Notes: generated by a model from the letters alone, not told the origin. A stretch of 64,000 nucleotides of DNA from Candidatus Fukatsuia symbiotica (GCF_003122425.1 NZ_CP021659.1:62001-126000); one strand, 5' to 3'; positions 40,255 through 51,594 are shown, numbered from the stretch's first letter. Made by a program: numbers and translations.

Positions 40255-40889
40255 GCGTTTTATACGCAAGAATTTGTCGAAATACTTGAAACAGCCGGTT
40301 TGTCTGTAAAGTAGGCTAGGGCAATTTTTTCCGTTGTGTGTCAATCTCACGAAGTGGTAGACGTTACGACCAAGCGTGATCTGAATGATTTACATAATGA
40401 TATTGGCTTTCGGCTCGAAAAAATTGACTTACAGATAGCCGCAGTCCGTAAAGATATGGAGGCAGGTTTCAGAACTTGTTCCAAATCTTCTTGAGCGACG
40501 CTCAGACGAGGAAAAAACGCGCGAAAAAGCGCAGTTTACAGAGAGTAAATGAGCATGTTGAGTGCGTTTTTGACGAATTACTTGACTAAAACACGGCGAG
40601 CACAAAAGATTTCGAACAGGTTCTCAGAAAAAACTGATGCTCAAATAATCAGCGTGCGCAGAGATATGGATGTACGTTTCGAGCAAGTCGATAAACGCTT
40701 TGAGCAGGCAGAAGAATCACTGACTGATTTCAAACAAGAAACGACAAAACGTTTTGATAAGCTTGAATCGGAATTCGATCGCGTACAATGTTCATCGTTG
40801 CCGCAGCGCTTACATTGATGTTCGATGTTCAAGGAACACCTTACCCGCTTGCTTGGCATGTAGTCCTGTCGCTGGAGTTACAAGAATGA
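40255..40889 (+). pseudogene. DUF1640-like coiled-coil membrane protein, interrupted by MITE 2
   Basis: Reads FYTQEFVEILETAGLSVK, an in-frame TAG (40312-40314), then SHEVVDVTTKRDLNDLHNDI and LEKIDLQIAAVRKDMEAGF. The MITE at 40471-40624 interrupts it, after which it resumes KTDAQIISVRRDMDVRFEQV, then a coiled coil, and ends with a hydrophobic MFIVAAALTLMFDVQG tail in another frame. The heptad-rich middle and C-terminal membrane helix are typical of DUF1640 proteins. It is dead by at least three lesions. Its end overlaps the waaL start. Confidence 0.75.
40471..40624. repeat. MITE family 2, copy 2 (154 bp), inside the DUF1640-like gene
   Basis: Ends AGAACTTGTTCCAAATCTT and AAGATTTCGAACAGGTTCT; reverse complement of copy 1. 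The host gene reads on both sides, which directly shows insertion. Confidence 0.9.
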
Positions 40890-42126
40890 CCTCTTTCACT
40901 TTCTTTACCAACTGCCATTCTGCTGCTACTCGGTATCTCGGTATGCTGCCTTGTATGGCAGCATTTTTATTAGGGCTTGCATTGCCTACCTCCACTTTTT
41001 TAGTGAATTTTGCCCTTGTTCTAGCATTGATCTGCGTGTTGTTAAAATCTAATAGCCACCACATGAAAGTGTTAGCGCAACATCCGCTGATTTGGCTGCC
41101 TGCCATCATGTTTTTACTGCTAGCATTTTCTCTGCTAAGCCAGCAAAATCCATATGGCTCAGAAATGGTTAATAAGTATAAAAAATTATTATATGTCATG
41201 CCGTTGGCACTGTTTTTCTTGCTTTCCCGTTCTTTAATCACCTATTTTATTAAAGGTTTTTTACTGGCTAATGTTGTCATACTGGTTGCTAGTTTACTGA
41301 TAGCTATTTTTCACCTTCCTTTAGGTAGTGGCTCTCCAAGCAATGCCACCGTTTTTAAGCTACACATTACGCAAAATTTTTTTATGGCCTTAGCTGCAGT
41401 TATCTGGTTAGCACAAGCTTTTACCCATCAGGGTATAAAACGTTGTGGTTATGCTCTTCTGGTATGTATAGCAATCTATAATGTGTTCTTTATGGTCGAG
41501 GGTCGAACGGGTTATGCCGCCTTGATAGTTGCTTTTATTATCTGGATGTTTTTGTCGTTATCCCCCGTCAGAAGTTGGGGACAGCAATGGGTGCACTCGT
41601 TTTAGGTTGTATTCTCGTGATGGTGCCTAATAACGCCAGTGATCGAGTGAAAATAGGTATAGAAGAGATCCAGAGATGTATGACAGCAACGGATAAAAAT
41701 TCGAGTACTTCTTGTTATAGTTCCATGGGGCTGCGTACCGTATTTGCATTAAGATCTTTGCAGCTAATAAAGCAAGCTCCCCTATTTGGTCATGGTGCGG
41801 GAAGTTTTTTTTATTCTATCCCTGCAGAAGGCTACAGTGTTAATAACCCACATAATGAATACTTAATACAAACCGTTCAGTCAGGGTTAGTAGGGTTAGC
41901 TCTTTTTCTTGGCTGGATGCTATGTTTTTTTTGTGCCGCTTGGCAGCAAGCTACTATGGTCAGAAATCTTTTTATCGCATTATTCAGTAGTTACGTGGTA
42001 GGCCACTTTTTCAATTCATTTTTACTTGATTTTTCTGAAGGTCACTTATTTGTTGTCCTCACCGCTATCCTGGCCAGTTACAGCTTGCCCGCACAAGATA
42101 TCAAAGAACAAGAAGATAACTTTTAG
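40886..42126 (+). pseudogene. waaL: O-antigen ligase (WaaL/Wzy_C family), single-base frameshift
   Basis: A polytopic inner-membrane enzyme that joins O-antigen to lipid A-core. From the ATG at 40886 about ten hydrophobic helices are visible. The first part ends ...WMFLSLSPVRSWGQQW. The frame is lost at the GGG 41589-41591; one extra G gives WGALVLGC and the rest, which contains the large periplasmic loop and the Wzy_C signature (GHGAGSFFY...NNPHNEYL). GGAG lies ten bases before the start. If the frameshift is real, O-antigen attachment is lost. Confidence 0.82.
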
Positions 42127-42294
42127 CGCCTGCTCTAAATCTTTTTCACTGTGCTCAAAAGAGGAAAAAATGGGCGAAAAAGCGCGGTTTACCCTTTGCA
42201 TACAACAAAAGGAAGTTAATGAGCATTTTGAGCGCGTTTTTGATGAATGATTTGACCAAAACACGGCGAGTACTATGGTTTTGCAAAAAGTCTA
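42127..42294. repeat. MITE family 2 copy 3 fused to a MITE family 1 end
   Basis: A family 2 copy (42127-42273, starting CCTGCTCTAAATCTTT and ending ACACGGCGAG) loses its right terminus and runs directly into a family 1 right end, TGGTTTTGCAAAAAGTC plus TA (42275-42294). It begins immediately after the waaL stop codon. Confidence 0.8.
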
Positions 42295-42336
42295 TTATGG
42301 CGTTTGGTTTCAGCAATAAATTTTTCAGTCAGTGGG

Positions 42337-42681
42337 TTAAGCTGTGCGCATTTTTTTGCGTGTGTTGTATTGTCTTGGAGCAATGCGTTGATAACGCGCT
42401 TGACTCGTGTCAGTAAGTTTCTGATACTCGACTACTTGCGTATCCCAATGGCGTCGCTGTGCTAGATGTAATGCTGTTTGTATCAATATTGTATCGTCAG
42501 GAATATCCAGGCGATTACAATTCTTTTTTATGTAGATCCCGCTAGCGATTAATGCCGAAAGCTGGTTAATTTGTATTTGAGGATTGAGAGAATGTATCTT
42601 TGTTTTTATCGGATATTGGCAGCTAACAAGCAGCAATAATATACTGATAGTGAAGGATGCTTTGCATAGAAAACAATTCAT
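42337..42681 (-). CDS. Type II secretion pilotin-like lipoprotein (GspS/OutS family)
   Basis: 114 residues. A lipoprotein signal with lipobox LVSC (Cys21) is followed by the four-helix pilotin pattern: LSALIASGIYIKKNCNRLDIPDD, ALHLAQRRHWDTQ and TDTSQARYQRI, close to the PulS/OutS/GspS domain. Pilotins carry the secretin GspD to the outer membrane. No other T2SS gene is in the window, so it is an orphan here. The ribosome site is weak. The C-terminal tail is basic and probably unstructured. Confidence 0.72.
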   Translation of the reverse strand: MNCFLCKASFTISILLLLVSCQYPIKTKIHSLNPQIQINQLSALIASGIYIKKNCNRLDIPDDTILIQTALHLAQRRHWDTQVVEYQKLTDTSQARYQRIAPRQYNTRKKMRTA

Positions 42682-42819
42682 GTTCTAGCGCCCAAGTAAA
42701 GTGAGAAAAAGTATTGTATGTCAAGATAAATTTACATAAAACTACAAAATCTAAGGGTTATGTCATGCCTATTATTTAACATCAGTTATCTAATTAGTTA
42801 AGCTGACTCATTTATAAAT

Positions 42820-42851
42820 CAGACTTCTTGCATAGCCTACTGCGCGTGGTG
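42820..42851. repeat. MITE family 1 left-end fragment in the sitA leader
   Basis: AGACTTCTTGCATAGCCTAC then TGCGCGTGGTG: the left end only, 37 bases before the sitA start. Confidence 0.7.
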
Positions 42852-42887
42852 CTAAATTATTTTTATTTGAAACAAGGCAGTATTACC

Positions 42888-43826
42888 ATGTTAATTCATT
42901 ACAGAAAACCCTATCTGCCTATTATCCGACAGACTTTTTTTTATGGTTTTACTTCATTAATTTTATTGTTGTTCTTCTTGCTCACGACTCGTGTCGCCAA
43001 TGCCGAAAATAAATTTAAAGTCATCACTACCTTCACTATTATTCAAGATATGGCACAGAATGTTGCTGGTGATGCAGCTGTCGTAGAATCTATTACCAAG
43101 CCCGGGGCTGAAATTCACGGTTATCAGCCGACACCTCGTGATATCGTTAAAGCTCAATCCGCCGATTTAATTTTATGGAATGGCATGAAACTGGAGCGTT
43201 GGTTTGAACCCTTTTTCGAGAATATTAAACAGGTTCCTTCCGCTGTTGTTACCGCAGGTATTGATCCTTTGCCGATCCGTGAAGGTTCTTATCGAGAGAA
43301 CCCTAATCCTCACGCCTGGATGTCAGCATTCAATGCACTGATTTATATTGAAAATATCCGTAAAGCGCTGGTGGAACATGATCCCACTCATGCTGAGACC
43401 TATAATCGTAATGCTAAAATTTATGCCACTAAGATTGCTGCATTAGATGCTCCATTACGTGCGCGTTTATCACGTATCCCCGAGGAACAACGCTGGTTAG
43501 TCACCAGTGAAGGTGCTTTTAGTTATTTGGCAAAAGATTACAAGTTTGAAGAAATTTATTTATGGCCAATTAACGCTGAAGAGCAAGGTACGCCGCAACA
43601 AGTGCGTAAGGTTATCGATGCTGTTCGTGCTCATAACATTCCAGTGGTATTTAGCGAAAGCACTATTTCTGATAAACCGGCAAAACAGGTCAGTAAAGAA
43701 ACTGGGGCGCAGTATGGTGGTGTGTTATATGTTGATTCACTCTCAAATGAGAAAGGCGTAGTACCCACTTATATTGATTTGCTTAATACCACTGTTGAGA
43801 CTATTGCAAAAGGATTTGGTCAATGA
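42888..43826 (+). CDS. sitA: Manganese/iron-binding periplasmic protein SitA/YfeA
   Basis: A 312-residue cluster A-I binding protein with a signal peptide cleaved after VANA. Metal ligands of the family are visible: His in AEIHGYQP, His in NPHAWMS, Glu in TSEGAFSY and Asp in YVDSLS. I start at the ATG at 42888 with AAGGCAG upstream; the frame opens at 42828. It is the first gene of a complete sitABCD operon; its stop overlaps sitB (ATGA). The upstream region contains a MITE fragment, and I could not find a clear Fur or MntR box. Confidence 0.95.
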   Translation: MLIHYRKPYLPIIRQTFFYGFTSLILLLFFLLTTRVANAENKFKVITTFTIIQDMAQNVAGDAAVVESITKPGAEIHGYQPTPRDIVKAQSADLILWNGMKLERWFEPFFENIKQVPSAVVTAGIDPLPIREGSYRENPNPHAWMSAFNALIYIENIRKALVEHDPTHAETYNRNAKIYATKIAALDAPLRARLSRIPEEQRWLVTSEGAFSYLAKDYKFEEIYLWPINAEEQGTPQQVRKVIDAVRAHNIPVVFSESTISDKPAKQVSKETGAQYGGVLYVDSLSNEKGVVPTYIDLLNTTVETIAKGFGQ

Positions 43827-44713
43827 GTAATGAAGCATTTATCCGTCCTAAGTTAGTGGTTGACGATGTTTCTGTTACTTATAACAACGGACATACCGCT
43901 ATCCATAATGCTAGTTTTACCTTAAATGGCGGCACCATTTGTGCTTTGGTGGGGGTAAACGGTAGTGGTAAATCGACACTATTTAAAAGTATTATGGGGC
44001 TCGTCAGGCCAACTACCGGTATGGTGACGCTTAATAATAGGCCGATAAGGGAAGCACTGAAACACAATACCATTGCTTACGTCCCGCAAACTGAAGAAGT
44101 TGACTGGAACTTTCCTGTACTGATCGAAGATGTCGTGATGATGGGACGCTACGGTAAAATGAATTTTTTGCGTATTCCTAATTCTCGTGATCATGCCATT
44201 GTCGCTCAGGCGATTGAACGAGTCGATTTATCGGCGTTGCGTTGTCGCCAAATTGGTGAGCTTTCCGGAGGACAGAAAAAAAGGGTATTTCTGGCGCGCG
44301 CCTTGGCACAGCAGGGATCCGTATTATTACTCGACGAGCCTTTTACCGGAGTCGATGTCAAAACAGAAAATGCCATTATTGATTTACTGCGCACTTTACG
44401 TGATGAAGGACATCTAATTTTGGTTTCCACTCATAATTTAGGCAGCGTCCCAGAATTTTGTGATCATGTGATTTTAATTAATCAGAGAGTATTGGCCGCC
44501 GGATCTACGGGAACCACTTTCACACAAAAAAATCTGGAGATGACCTTTGGGGGTGTGCTGCGTCATATCAATCTTTCTGGTTCTGCACTACATGATGATA
44601 ATGACGCGCGTTCTATCACCGTGATCACTGATGATGAACGTCCCGCTGTGTTTTATGGTCATAGCAAAAATGATCCGCCAACCCAGAGCCAGAAAAAGAG
44701 GGATCACACCTAA
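43823..44713 (+). CDS. sitB: Manganese/iron ABC transporter ATPase SitB
   Basis: A 296-residue ABC ATPase that drives SitCD. Walker [11 protein letters not shown]-loop PQTEEVDW, signature LSGGQKKR, Walker [13 protein letters not shown] and switch His in STHNLG are all present. The C-terminus carries the family extension and ends KKRDHT. The start overlaps sitA by four bases and the end overlaps sitC by one base, indicating tight co-translation. Confidence 0.96.
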   Translation: MSNEAFIRPKLVVDDVSVTYNNGHTAIHNASFTLNGGTICALVGVNGSGKSTLFKSIMGLVRPTTGMVTLNNRPIREALKHNTIAYVPQTEEVDWNFPVLIEDVVMMGRYGKMNFLRIPNSRDHAIVAQAIERVDLSALRCRQIGELSGGQKKRVFLARALAQQGSVLLLDEPFTGVDVKTENAIIDLLRTLRDEGHLILVSTHNLGSVPEFCDHVILINQRVLAAGSTGTTFTQKNLEMTFGGVLRHINLSGSALHDDNDARSITVITDDERPAVFYGHSKNDPPTQSQKKRDHT

Positions 44714-45579
44714 TGTTGGAACTCTTATTACAACCTTTTAATTACAATTACATGGTTAAAGCCATCTGGGTCAGCATGATTGTGGGGGGCGTGTGTGCCT
44801 TTCTCTCTGCTTACTTGATGCTCAAAGGCTGGTCGTTGATGGGTGACGCGCTTTCCCACTCGGTGGTACCTGGCGTAGCGGGTGCTTATGTTCTAGGGCT
44901 GCCCTATGCTGCGGGCGCATTTTTTACTGGAATGTTAGCAGCATTGGCGATGACGTTGGTCCGCCATATCACACGGCTACGTGAGGATGCGATTATTGGT
45001 TTTATTTTTTCCACATTTTTTGCCGTCGGGTTGTTGATCGTTTCTCTTAATCCCACTTCAGTCAATGTTCAATCCATTATTTTGGGCAACATTTTGGGCA
45101 TTGCTGATGCAGACGTGCTACAAGTTGAAATCATTACTTTGGTTTCTTTTATTATCCTATGCCTAAAATGGAAAGATCTGTTAGTCGTATTTTTTGATGA
45201 AAATCATGCGTTGTCACTGGGTTTATCCCCATTACGTTTGAAACTGTTATTTTTTACATTGCTAAGCGCCTGTACAGTGGCTGCTTTGCAAACGGTTGGT
45301 GCGATACTCGTTATTGCAATGGTGGTGACTCCGGGTGCGACAGCTTATTTGCTGACTGATCGTTTTAGTCGCTTGCTGATCATTGCCATCATCATTGGGG
45401 CGTTTACCAGTGCATTCGGTGCCTATCTAAGTTTTTATCTTGATGGTGCAACAGGTGGTGTCATAGTGACATTGCAAACATTGCTATTCTTACTGGCTTT
45501 TTTCTTTGCCCCTAAACATGGGTTATTGTCAAAGCGTTATTGCACAAAGCAACCTTTTATTACTCAAGGAGATAGCTAA
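44713..45579 (+). CDS. sitC: Manganese/iron ABC transporter permease SitC
   Basis: A 288-residue ABC-3 family permease with about eight membrane helices (MVKAIWVSMIVGGVCAFLSA..., GDALSHSVVPGVAGAY). The LKGWSLMGDALSHSV motif is characteristic. It shares one base with sitB and one with sitD. Intact. Confidence 0.95.
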   Translation: MLELLLQPFNYNYMVKAIWVSMIVGGVCAFLSAYLMLKGWSLMGDALSHSVVPGVAGAYVLGLPYAAGAFFTGMLAALAMTLVRHITRLREDAIIGFIFSTFFAVGLLIVSLNPTSVNVQSIILGNILGIADADVLQVEIITLVSFIILCLKWKDLLVVFFDENHALSLGLSPLRLKLLFFTLLSACTVAALQTVGAILVIAMVVTPGATAYLLTDRFSRLLIIAIIIGAFTSAFGAYLSFYLDGATGGVIVTLQTLLFLLAFFFAPKHGLLSKRYCTKQPFITQGDS

Positions 45580-46388
45580 TGCATACCCTGCTTGGTTTTA
45601 TTAGTGAGCCGCTTTCCTACCCTTTTATGCAACGGGCAATGCTGACAGCTATCGTTACTGGCGTGGTTTGTGCGGTACTTTCTTGCTATTTAGTGCTCAA
45701 AGGCTGGTCATTAATGGGCGATGCTATTTCTCATGCGGTATTACCTGGTATCGTGTTGGCGTTTCTACTCGGTATTCCACTGGCTATCGGTGCTTTTTTC
45801 TCTGGTATTTTCTGTGCTGTGGCAACAGGTTATTTAAAGGACAATAGCCGAGTCAAGGAAGATACCGTGATGGGGATTGTGTTCTCTGGCATGTTTGCTT
45901 TGGGTATTGTACTGTTTTCACAAATCGATACCGATCAACACCTCAGCCATATTTTATTTGGCAACATATTAGGGATTACTCTCACTGAATTCAAGCAAAC
46001 ACTGTGGATCGCTTGTTTTACTTTTTTACTCGTGTTGTTGAAGCGTAAAGACTTTATGGTGTATTGCTTTGATCCCAACTATGCAAAGGTAATAGGATTA
46101 CCCGTTAAACTGCTTCATTATGGTCTATTGTGTTTGTTAGCGTTAACGATTGTTGCTTCATTGCAAGCCGTCGGCGTGATATTGGTGATAGCCATGTTAA
46201 TTGCACCCGGTATTATTGCTTTTATGCTTTGCCACAGTTTCGATAAAATGTTGATGATCGCGATATTGGTTTCAGTAACCTCCTGTGTGTTGGGGACGTT
46301 GATCAGTTTTTATATCGATGGTGCAACCGGCCCTTGTATTATTATCGTGCAAGCACTGTTTTTTGTCATCGCGCTAATTATCAGCTAA
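45579..46388 (+). CDS. sitD: Manganese/iron ABC transporter permease SitD
   Basis: A 269-residue second permease subunit of the ABC-3 family, paralogous to SitC, with LKGWSLMGDAISHAVLPGIV and VIAMLIAPGIIAFML. About eight helices. Slightly shorter than some relatives at the C-terminus (ends FVIALIIS). Last gene of the operon. Confidence 0.94.
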   Translation: MHTLLGFISEPLSYPFMQRAMLTAIVTGVVCAVLSCYLVLKGWSLMGDAISHAVLPGIVLAFLLGIPLAIGAFFSGIFCAVATGYLKDNSRVKEDTVMGIVFSGMFALGIVLFSQIDTDQHLSHILFGNILGITLTEFKQTLWIACFTFLLVLLKRKDFMVYCFDPNYAKVIGLPVKLLHYGLLCLLALTIVASLQAVGVILVIAMLIAPGIIAFMLCHSFDKMLMIAILVSVTSCVLGTLISFYIDGATGPCIIIVQALFFVIALIIS

Positions 46389-46431
46389 TTAATTACACTA
46401 GCCGATGTAATATGTTGTTGTTTATTGTGAT

Positions 46432-46962
46432 CTACCGAGAAAATATTTTTTTAATCAACAGAGCTACAGGTCTACATTCATTATGAGCAATGCTTAATAA
46501 TGATGCCACTTTTTTTTCACAGTCATCGCCATATTCATCCAGTATTTGATAGGGGATATGTAATTTTTTTAACAATGAGAGGCTCTCCAATGTAAGCTCC
46601 TTATCTTGAGAAGCATCAGTGGTATCATTTTTCTCAACATCATTGGATCCACTCTGCCAAGCCATAATGATTAATAACGGTATACCATAAACTTCTGGGG
46701 TGGCATGAGAACAAACCGGATTAATAATATTGCTCAGCCCTGAATTTTTCAGATAAACGGCCGGGATATCGCCTGTCGCTAGATAGCTACCAATTGCCAT
46801 GCCTATCGCAGCTTTATCATTACAGGCAATCTGATGAATTATTTCACTAGAATAATTGGAAACAGCAAAACAAAACTCACTTAGTAACGGATTAGGAACA
46901 CCGCTATAAAAATTCACATTGTGCTGTGCCAATACACGTAAAAAACAATCAGCATTTATCAT
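46432..46962 (-). CDS. Phosphonopyruvate/sulfopyruvate decarboxylase, PYR-domain subunit only
   Basis: 176 residues matching the N-terminal half of thiamine-diphosphate phosphonopyruvate decarboxylase: FYSGVPNPLLSEFC, IACNDKAAIGMAIGSYLATG (with the TPP-activating acidic position replaced or shifted), YLKNSGLSNIINPVCSHATPEVYGIPLLIIMAW, and PVALLIKK at the end. The usual enzyme is about 380 residues with a C-terminal PP domain; none follows here. It could be an alpha subunit whose partner is elsewhere, or a truncated gene. Strand and spacing show no operon with its neighbours. Confidence 0.72.
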   Translation of the reverse strand: MINADCFLRVLAQHNVNFYSGVPNPLLSEFCFAVSNYSSEIIHQIACNDKAAIGMAIGSYLATGDIPAVYLKNSGLSNIINPVCSHATPEVYGIPLLIIMAWQSGSNDVEKNDTTDASQDKELTLESLSLLKKLHIPYQILDEYGDDCEKKVASLLSIAHNECRPVALLIKKIFSR

Positions 46963-47490
46963 GACATCTCCAGTTCAAAAAGATAGCAGATGATATTCTT
47001 TTTAAATTGTTAAATTAATAATTTTTTCAATGTGTTATTTGATTTTCTCCCCGATATCTATCCTAAAAAACTGTTATATGTTACATAAGATACAAGGTTA
47101 ATCGAACGGTTACCCCATTTTATTAATGACCAAATCCAATTTAGTTTAAGATCAATAAAACTTAAATAGCAATGATTAAATTTGCTTATCAATAGAAAAT
47201 CAGTCAGAAAGAGGTATACCGAAGGAGGATGAATAATACAAAAGGGGAGTTTATCGCTATCGGAATAATGAGGAAAAACGAGCGATACAATATATCATTT
47301 TCTCTTTTTACTAATAGCGGTCTTATATAACAATGAACACTGTGGCAGAGCTGCCTTTATTAATAAATATTTTTAATATCAATATATTAGTGTAAAATTT
47401 TACATTCAGTCTATACTGTCATAATGATATAAAGGCCCCGAAGAGCCTCTATTATAGAATTCCACTAACTACCGGGGTCGGCGAAAGTCA
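46963..47490. other. AT-rich spacer with degenerate repeat
   Basis: No gene seen. 47355-47400 resembles the interior of the MITE family 3 elements (TTAATAAATATTTTTAATAT then CAATATATTAG), but the ends are not preserved. Confidence 0.5.
47433..47448 (-). terminator. putA terminator, UUCG hairpin
   Basis: On the minus strand AGGCTC-TTCG-GGGCCT, a six-pair stem with the stable UUCG loop, followed by TTATAT, 42 bases after the putA stop. Confidence 0.65.
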
Positions 47491-50400
47491 TTAATTGATA
47501 GTCATCAAGCTCGCGTTACCGCCTGCTGCAGCCGTATTAACACTGAGAGTATGTTCAATCAACAAACGTTCTAGCAAAATATTGGTTTCTCCCCGAGTGA
47601 ATCCTTGTACCGAAATAATAGGCCCATCTCGTTGTGATATTTGTTCACACAGTGTACGTAGTTGCTCAGTATCACCATGGAATATAACTGCATCAAAAAG
47701 AATATTGCTCGTCTTCCAATCGTGACTAAAACGAATGTGAGATTGTACGGCTGCCGGTAACTGGCGAAACAGTTCTTTTTGTAATCCACTGTCTACCCAA
47801 AGTACCTGACTACCCACCGCCAATACAGCCGCGAGCTGAATTAGCATATCATCCTGATTATCAGCGAGACAAAGAACTCTCTCTCGAGGCAACAGGGCAT
47901 AGGTGTTACGTTCACCGGTTGGCCCAGGTAATAGACGTACAGTACCTCCCTGCGCCAATTCAGCATAACCTTGCGCTAACGGGAGCCACTCTGGCTGTTG
48001 TTGCTCTTTTTTCTGCCGAGTTGATAAGAACTGCATTAAAGCACGGTGAGCCGCTAACAAGGGTTCACGACCGCTGACGTCTTGTACTTGCTGATCGTCC
48101 TGGCGTGCTAATGTTGTCACTAAAGCCTCTTTCGGACGCTGCGATAATAAGCGATATAAGTAAAGCGGCCCACCTGCTTTCGGCCCAGTGCCAGATAACC
48201 CTTCACCACCAAAAGGTTGCACCCCAACTACCGCACCTACAATATTGCGATTAACATAGATATTACCTACTTTGGCACGCTCAGTGACTCGTGAAACTGT
48301 TTCATCTATTCTGGTATGAATACCTAAAGTTAAACCATAACCTGTAGCATTGATTTTATCGACCAGTGCATCAAGATCCTGTCGTTGGAAGCGGACAACA
48401 TGCAATACAGGACCGAAAACTTCTTTTTGCAACTCTTCAAAATTTTCCAGTTCTATTAAAGTGGGCCTGATAAAGGTACCACGCTGCCATTCTCTTTCAT
48501 CACAGGCATTGGGTCGTGCAGCCTGATACACTTTGCGCCCTTTGATACGCATCGCCTGAATATGGCTTTCAATGTCTTCTTTGGCGACACGAGTAATGAC
48601 GGGGCCGATGTCCGTGGATAAACGTTCCGGATTGCCCATACGGCATTCAGCCATTGCCCCACGCAACATCCGCAAGGTATGTTCGGCAACATCTTCTTGA
48701 ATGCACAGAATACGCAAAGCAGAGCAACGCTGGCCGGCACTGTCGAACGCAGAAGAAACGACATCGGTGATCACCTGTTCTGTTAGCGCCGAAGAATCGA
48801 CGATCATGGCATTCAGACCACCGGTTTCGGCAATTAACGGAGTGGGTCGACCCTGTGGATCCAAACGGCCAGCAATATTACGCTGCAGCAAACTCGCAAT
48901 TTTTGTTGAACCCGTGAACATCACACCGCGCACGCGTGGATCATTCACCAGCCACGTGCCAACCTTTTCACCTTTACCCGGTAATAACTGCAAGGCATTT
49001 TGAGGAATACCGGCCTGTAGTAAAATCGCCACGGCTTGTGCCGCGACTAGCGGGGTCGGTTCCGCAGGCTTTGCCAACACCGCATTACCCGCAGCGAGGG
49101 CTGCAGCAACCTGTCCAGTGAAAATGGCAAGCGGGAAATTCCACGGGCTGATACAGACCACAGATCCGAGAGGACAATGGCTCTCATTGGAAAAATCATC
49201 ACGTACCATTGCAGCATAATAACGCAGAAAATCGACGGCTTCGCGTACTTCGGCGATAGCATTATCAAAGGTTTTACCGGCTTCACGTACCAAAATACCG
49301 ATCAAACTCTGTATTTGGTCTTCCATCAATTCTGCGGCTCGCGACAGAATAACAGCACGTTCGGAGGCAGGTGTTGTAAACCAGATCGAATCAGCGGCGG
49401 CGGCGGCATCTAACGCTCGACTAACTTCCCCTTGAGTCGCTTCACGTACATAGCCAACCACGTCGCTTGGTTCTGCTGGATTGATAATGGGTTTTTTAGG
49501 ATGCTGAGTAAGATCTTGATCAAATTCAGCAGCAATCATCGGCTGTGAATGCCACAGCGGGTCATCACTGTCTAACTTAGCACTCAAGGCCGTAGACAGA
49601 GAAGCCAAGCGTTGTTCATTTGACAGATCCAGTCCCCTGGAATTGAGACGCTCCTGACCATACAGATCTTGTGGTAGAGGAATTTGTGGATGTGGTAAAC
49701 CCAATCGTCCTTCTGATGCTGCCATTGCTTCCACCGCTTTAACAGGATCAGCAACCAGATCGTCCAACGCTAATGTGGTATCAGCGATTCGATTGACGAA
49801 AGAAGTGTTAGCACCATTTTCCAACAAGCGGCGTACCAGGTAGGCTAGCAAGGTTTCATGAGTTCCCACTGGGGCATAGACTCGACAGGGCGGTTGAGTT
49901 TACCTTCGGCAACTTGGCCAACCACTTGTTCATACAGTGGTTCGCCCATACCGTGCAAACACTGGAACTCATATTGACCAGGATAGTAATTTTGCCCAGC
50001 CAGGTGATAAACAGCCGCTAGCGTGTGAGCGTTATGGGTAGCAAATTGTGGATAAATCAGATTCGGTACAGACAGTAACTTACGGGCACAGGCCAGATAA
50101 GCAACATCGGTGTAGACCTTACGGGTATAGACCGGATAACCTTCCTGACCGTCAATCTGGGCGCGTTTAATTTCGCTATCCCAATATGCACCTTTAACGA
50201 GACGGATCATTAAACGGCGATTGCTCCGTTGTGCCATATCAATAATCGCATCAATGGCAAATGGACAGCGCTTTTGATAAGCCTGGATCACAAAGCCAAT
50301 ACCATTCCAACCCACTAATTGCGGTTCGAAACACAGCTTTTCCAGCAAATCGAGGGAAATTTCTAAACGTTCGGCTTCTTCCGCGTCAATATTAATACCA

Positions 50401-51497
50401 ATATCGTACTGCATGGCTTGCAATGTTAATGACAGCAACCGGGGATAAAGTTCATCTATCACACGTTCATATTGAGCACGGCAGTAACGTGGGTGTAGTG
50501 CAGAAAGCTTAATCGATATCCCTGGTCCTTCGTAAATACCACGACCATGAGAGGCCTTACCTATGGCATGAATCGCCTGTTGATAAGAAACGAGATACGC
50601 CTGGGCATCTTCTTCTGTCAATGCGGCTTCACCCAACATATCGTAAGAATAACGGAAACCTTTATCTTCCCGTTTTCTCGCATTAGCGAGCGCCTCGGTG
50701 ATGGTTTCTCCGGTAACAAATTGTTCGCCCATGAGACGCATTGCCATGTCTACTGCTTTGCGGATCAGTGGTTCACCACTTTTACTGATTATACGGCTCA
50801 GTGAGCTGGCAAGCTTGGTTTCATTATCAATGGAAACCAGGCGACCGGTAAGTAATAGACCCCAGGTTGCCGCATTAACAAACAAGGAAGGACTATGACC
50901 AAGATGAGAACGCCAATTTCCCTGGCCGATTTTATCGCGGATCAAGACATCACGGGTCTGTTTATCAGGAATGCGTAATAGTGCTTCGGCTAAACACATC
51001 AAAGCGACGCCTTCTTGGGAAGATAACGAAAATTCTTGCAATAAGCTTTGTACTATTCCTGAACGACCGTTTACCCCTTTTTTATTACGCAATTTTTCGG
51101 TGATAGCGTAAGCCAGCTTATGAGTCGCTTGCGCGAGATCGGCGGGCAAGCGTGCTTGTTTCAGTAACGTTGGAATGACTTCGCTTTCTGGGCGACGATA
51201 GGCGGCGGTGATAGCAGCACGTATCGCTGACTGTGGCAGCACATGCTCGGCGAAATTTAAAAAGGGTTGATGGGCAGATATTGGTTCTTGTGGCATAACA
51301 TCATGCACTTCGGCAGCATGGTGATCATCTGGTGTTTCTATTTCGGGCACTACTGTGTTTTCTTCCAAGCAAGCTAGATAGTTTAAAATGGCCTGCTTGA
51401 TTAACCAGTGTGGTGTTCGATCAATGTCTTGTGCTGCTGTTTTTATCCGGTCATGAGTGATTTCATCCAATCTCACGCCCATTGTTGTACTACCCAT
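47491..51497 (-). pseudogene. putA: Proline dehydrogenase/P5C dehydrogenase and repressor PutA, single-base frameshift
   Basis: The trifunctional PutA oxidises proline to glutamate at the membrane and represses put genes. Order: ribbon-helix-helix (MGSTTMGVRLDEITHDRIK), proline dehydrogenase barrel with FAD (RLVKGAYWDSEIKRAQ, NAHTLAA), then aldehyde dehydrogenase (SPWNFPLAIFTG, Cys in SAGQRCSALR, GPKAGGP). The C-terminus NTAAAGGNASLMTI matches E. coli. The frame breaks at the G/C run 49888-49890 after GKLNRP; adding one base restores CRVYAPVGTHETLLAYL. The start is the ATG at 51497 after AGGAG. As written, two proteins of about 550 and 792 residues would be made. Confidence 0.92.
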
Positions 51498-51569
51498 GCC
51501 ATTCAGCTCCTCTGTGTTATTCTTTAAATCGGGGGGATAATAGTTTGTTATGGCGCGAATATCCAGCAT

Positions 51570-51594
51570 GTTGCCACTTTATGCAACTGGCAAC
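51570..51594. promoter_or_regulatory. Palindrome in the put control region, possible PutA operator
   Basis: GTTGCC and GGCAAC face each other with TGCAAC between. PutA of enterics binds GTTGCA-type sites between putA and putP. Just upstream of the putA start. Confidence 0.45.
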
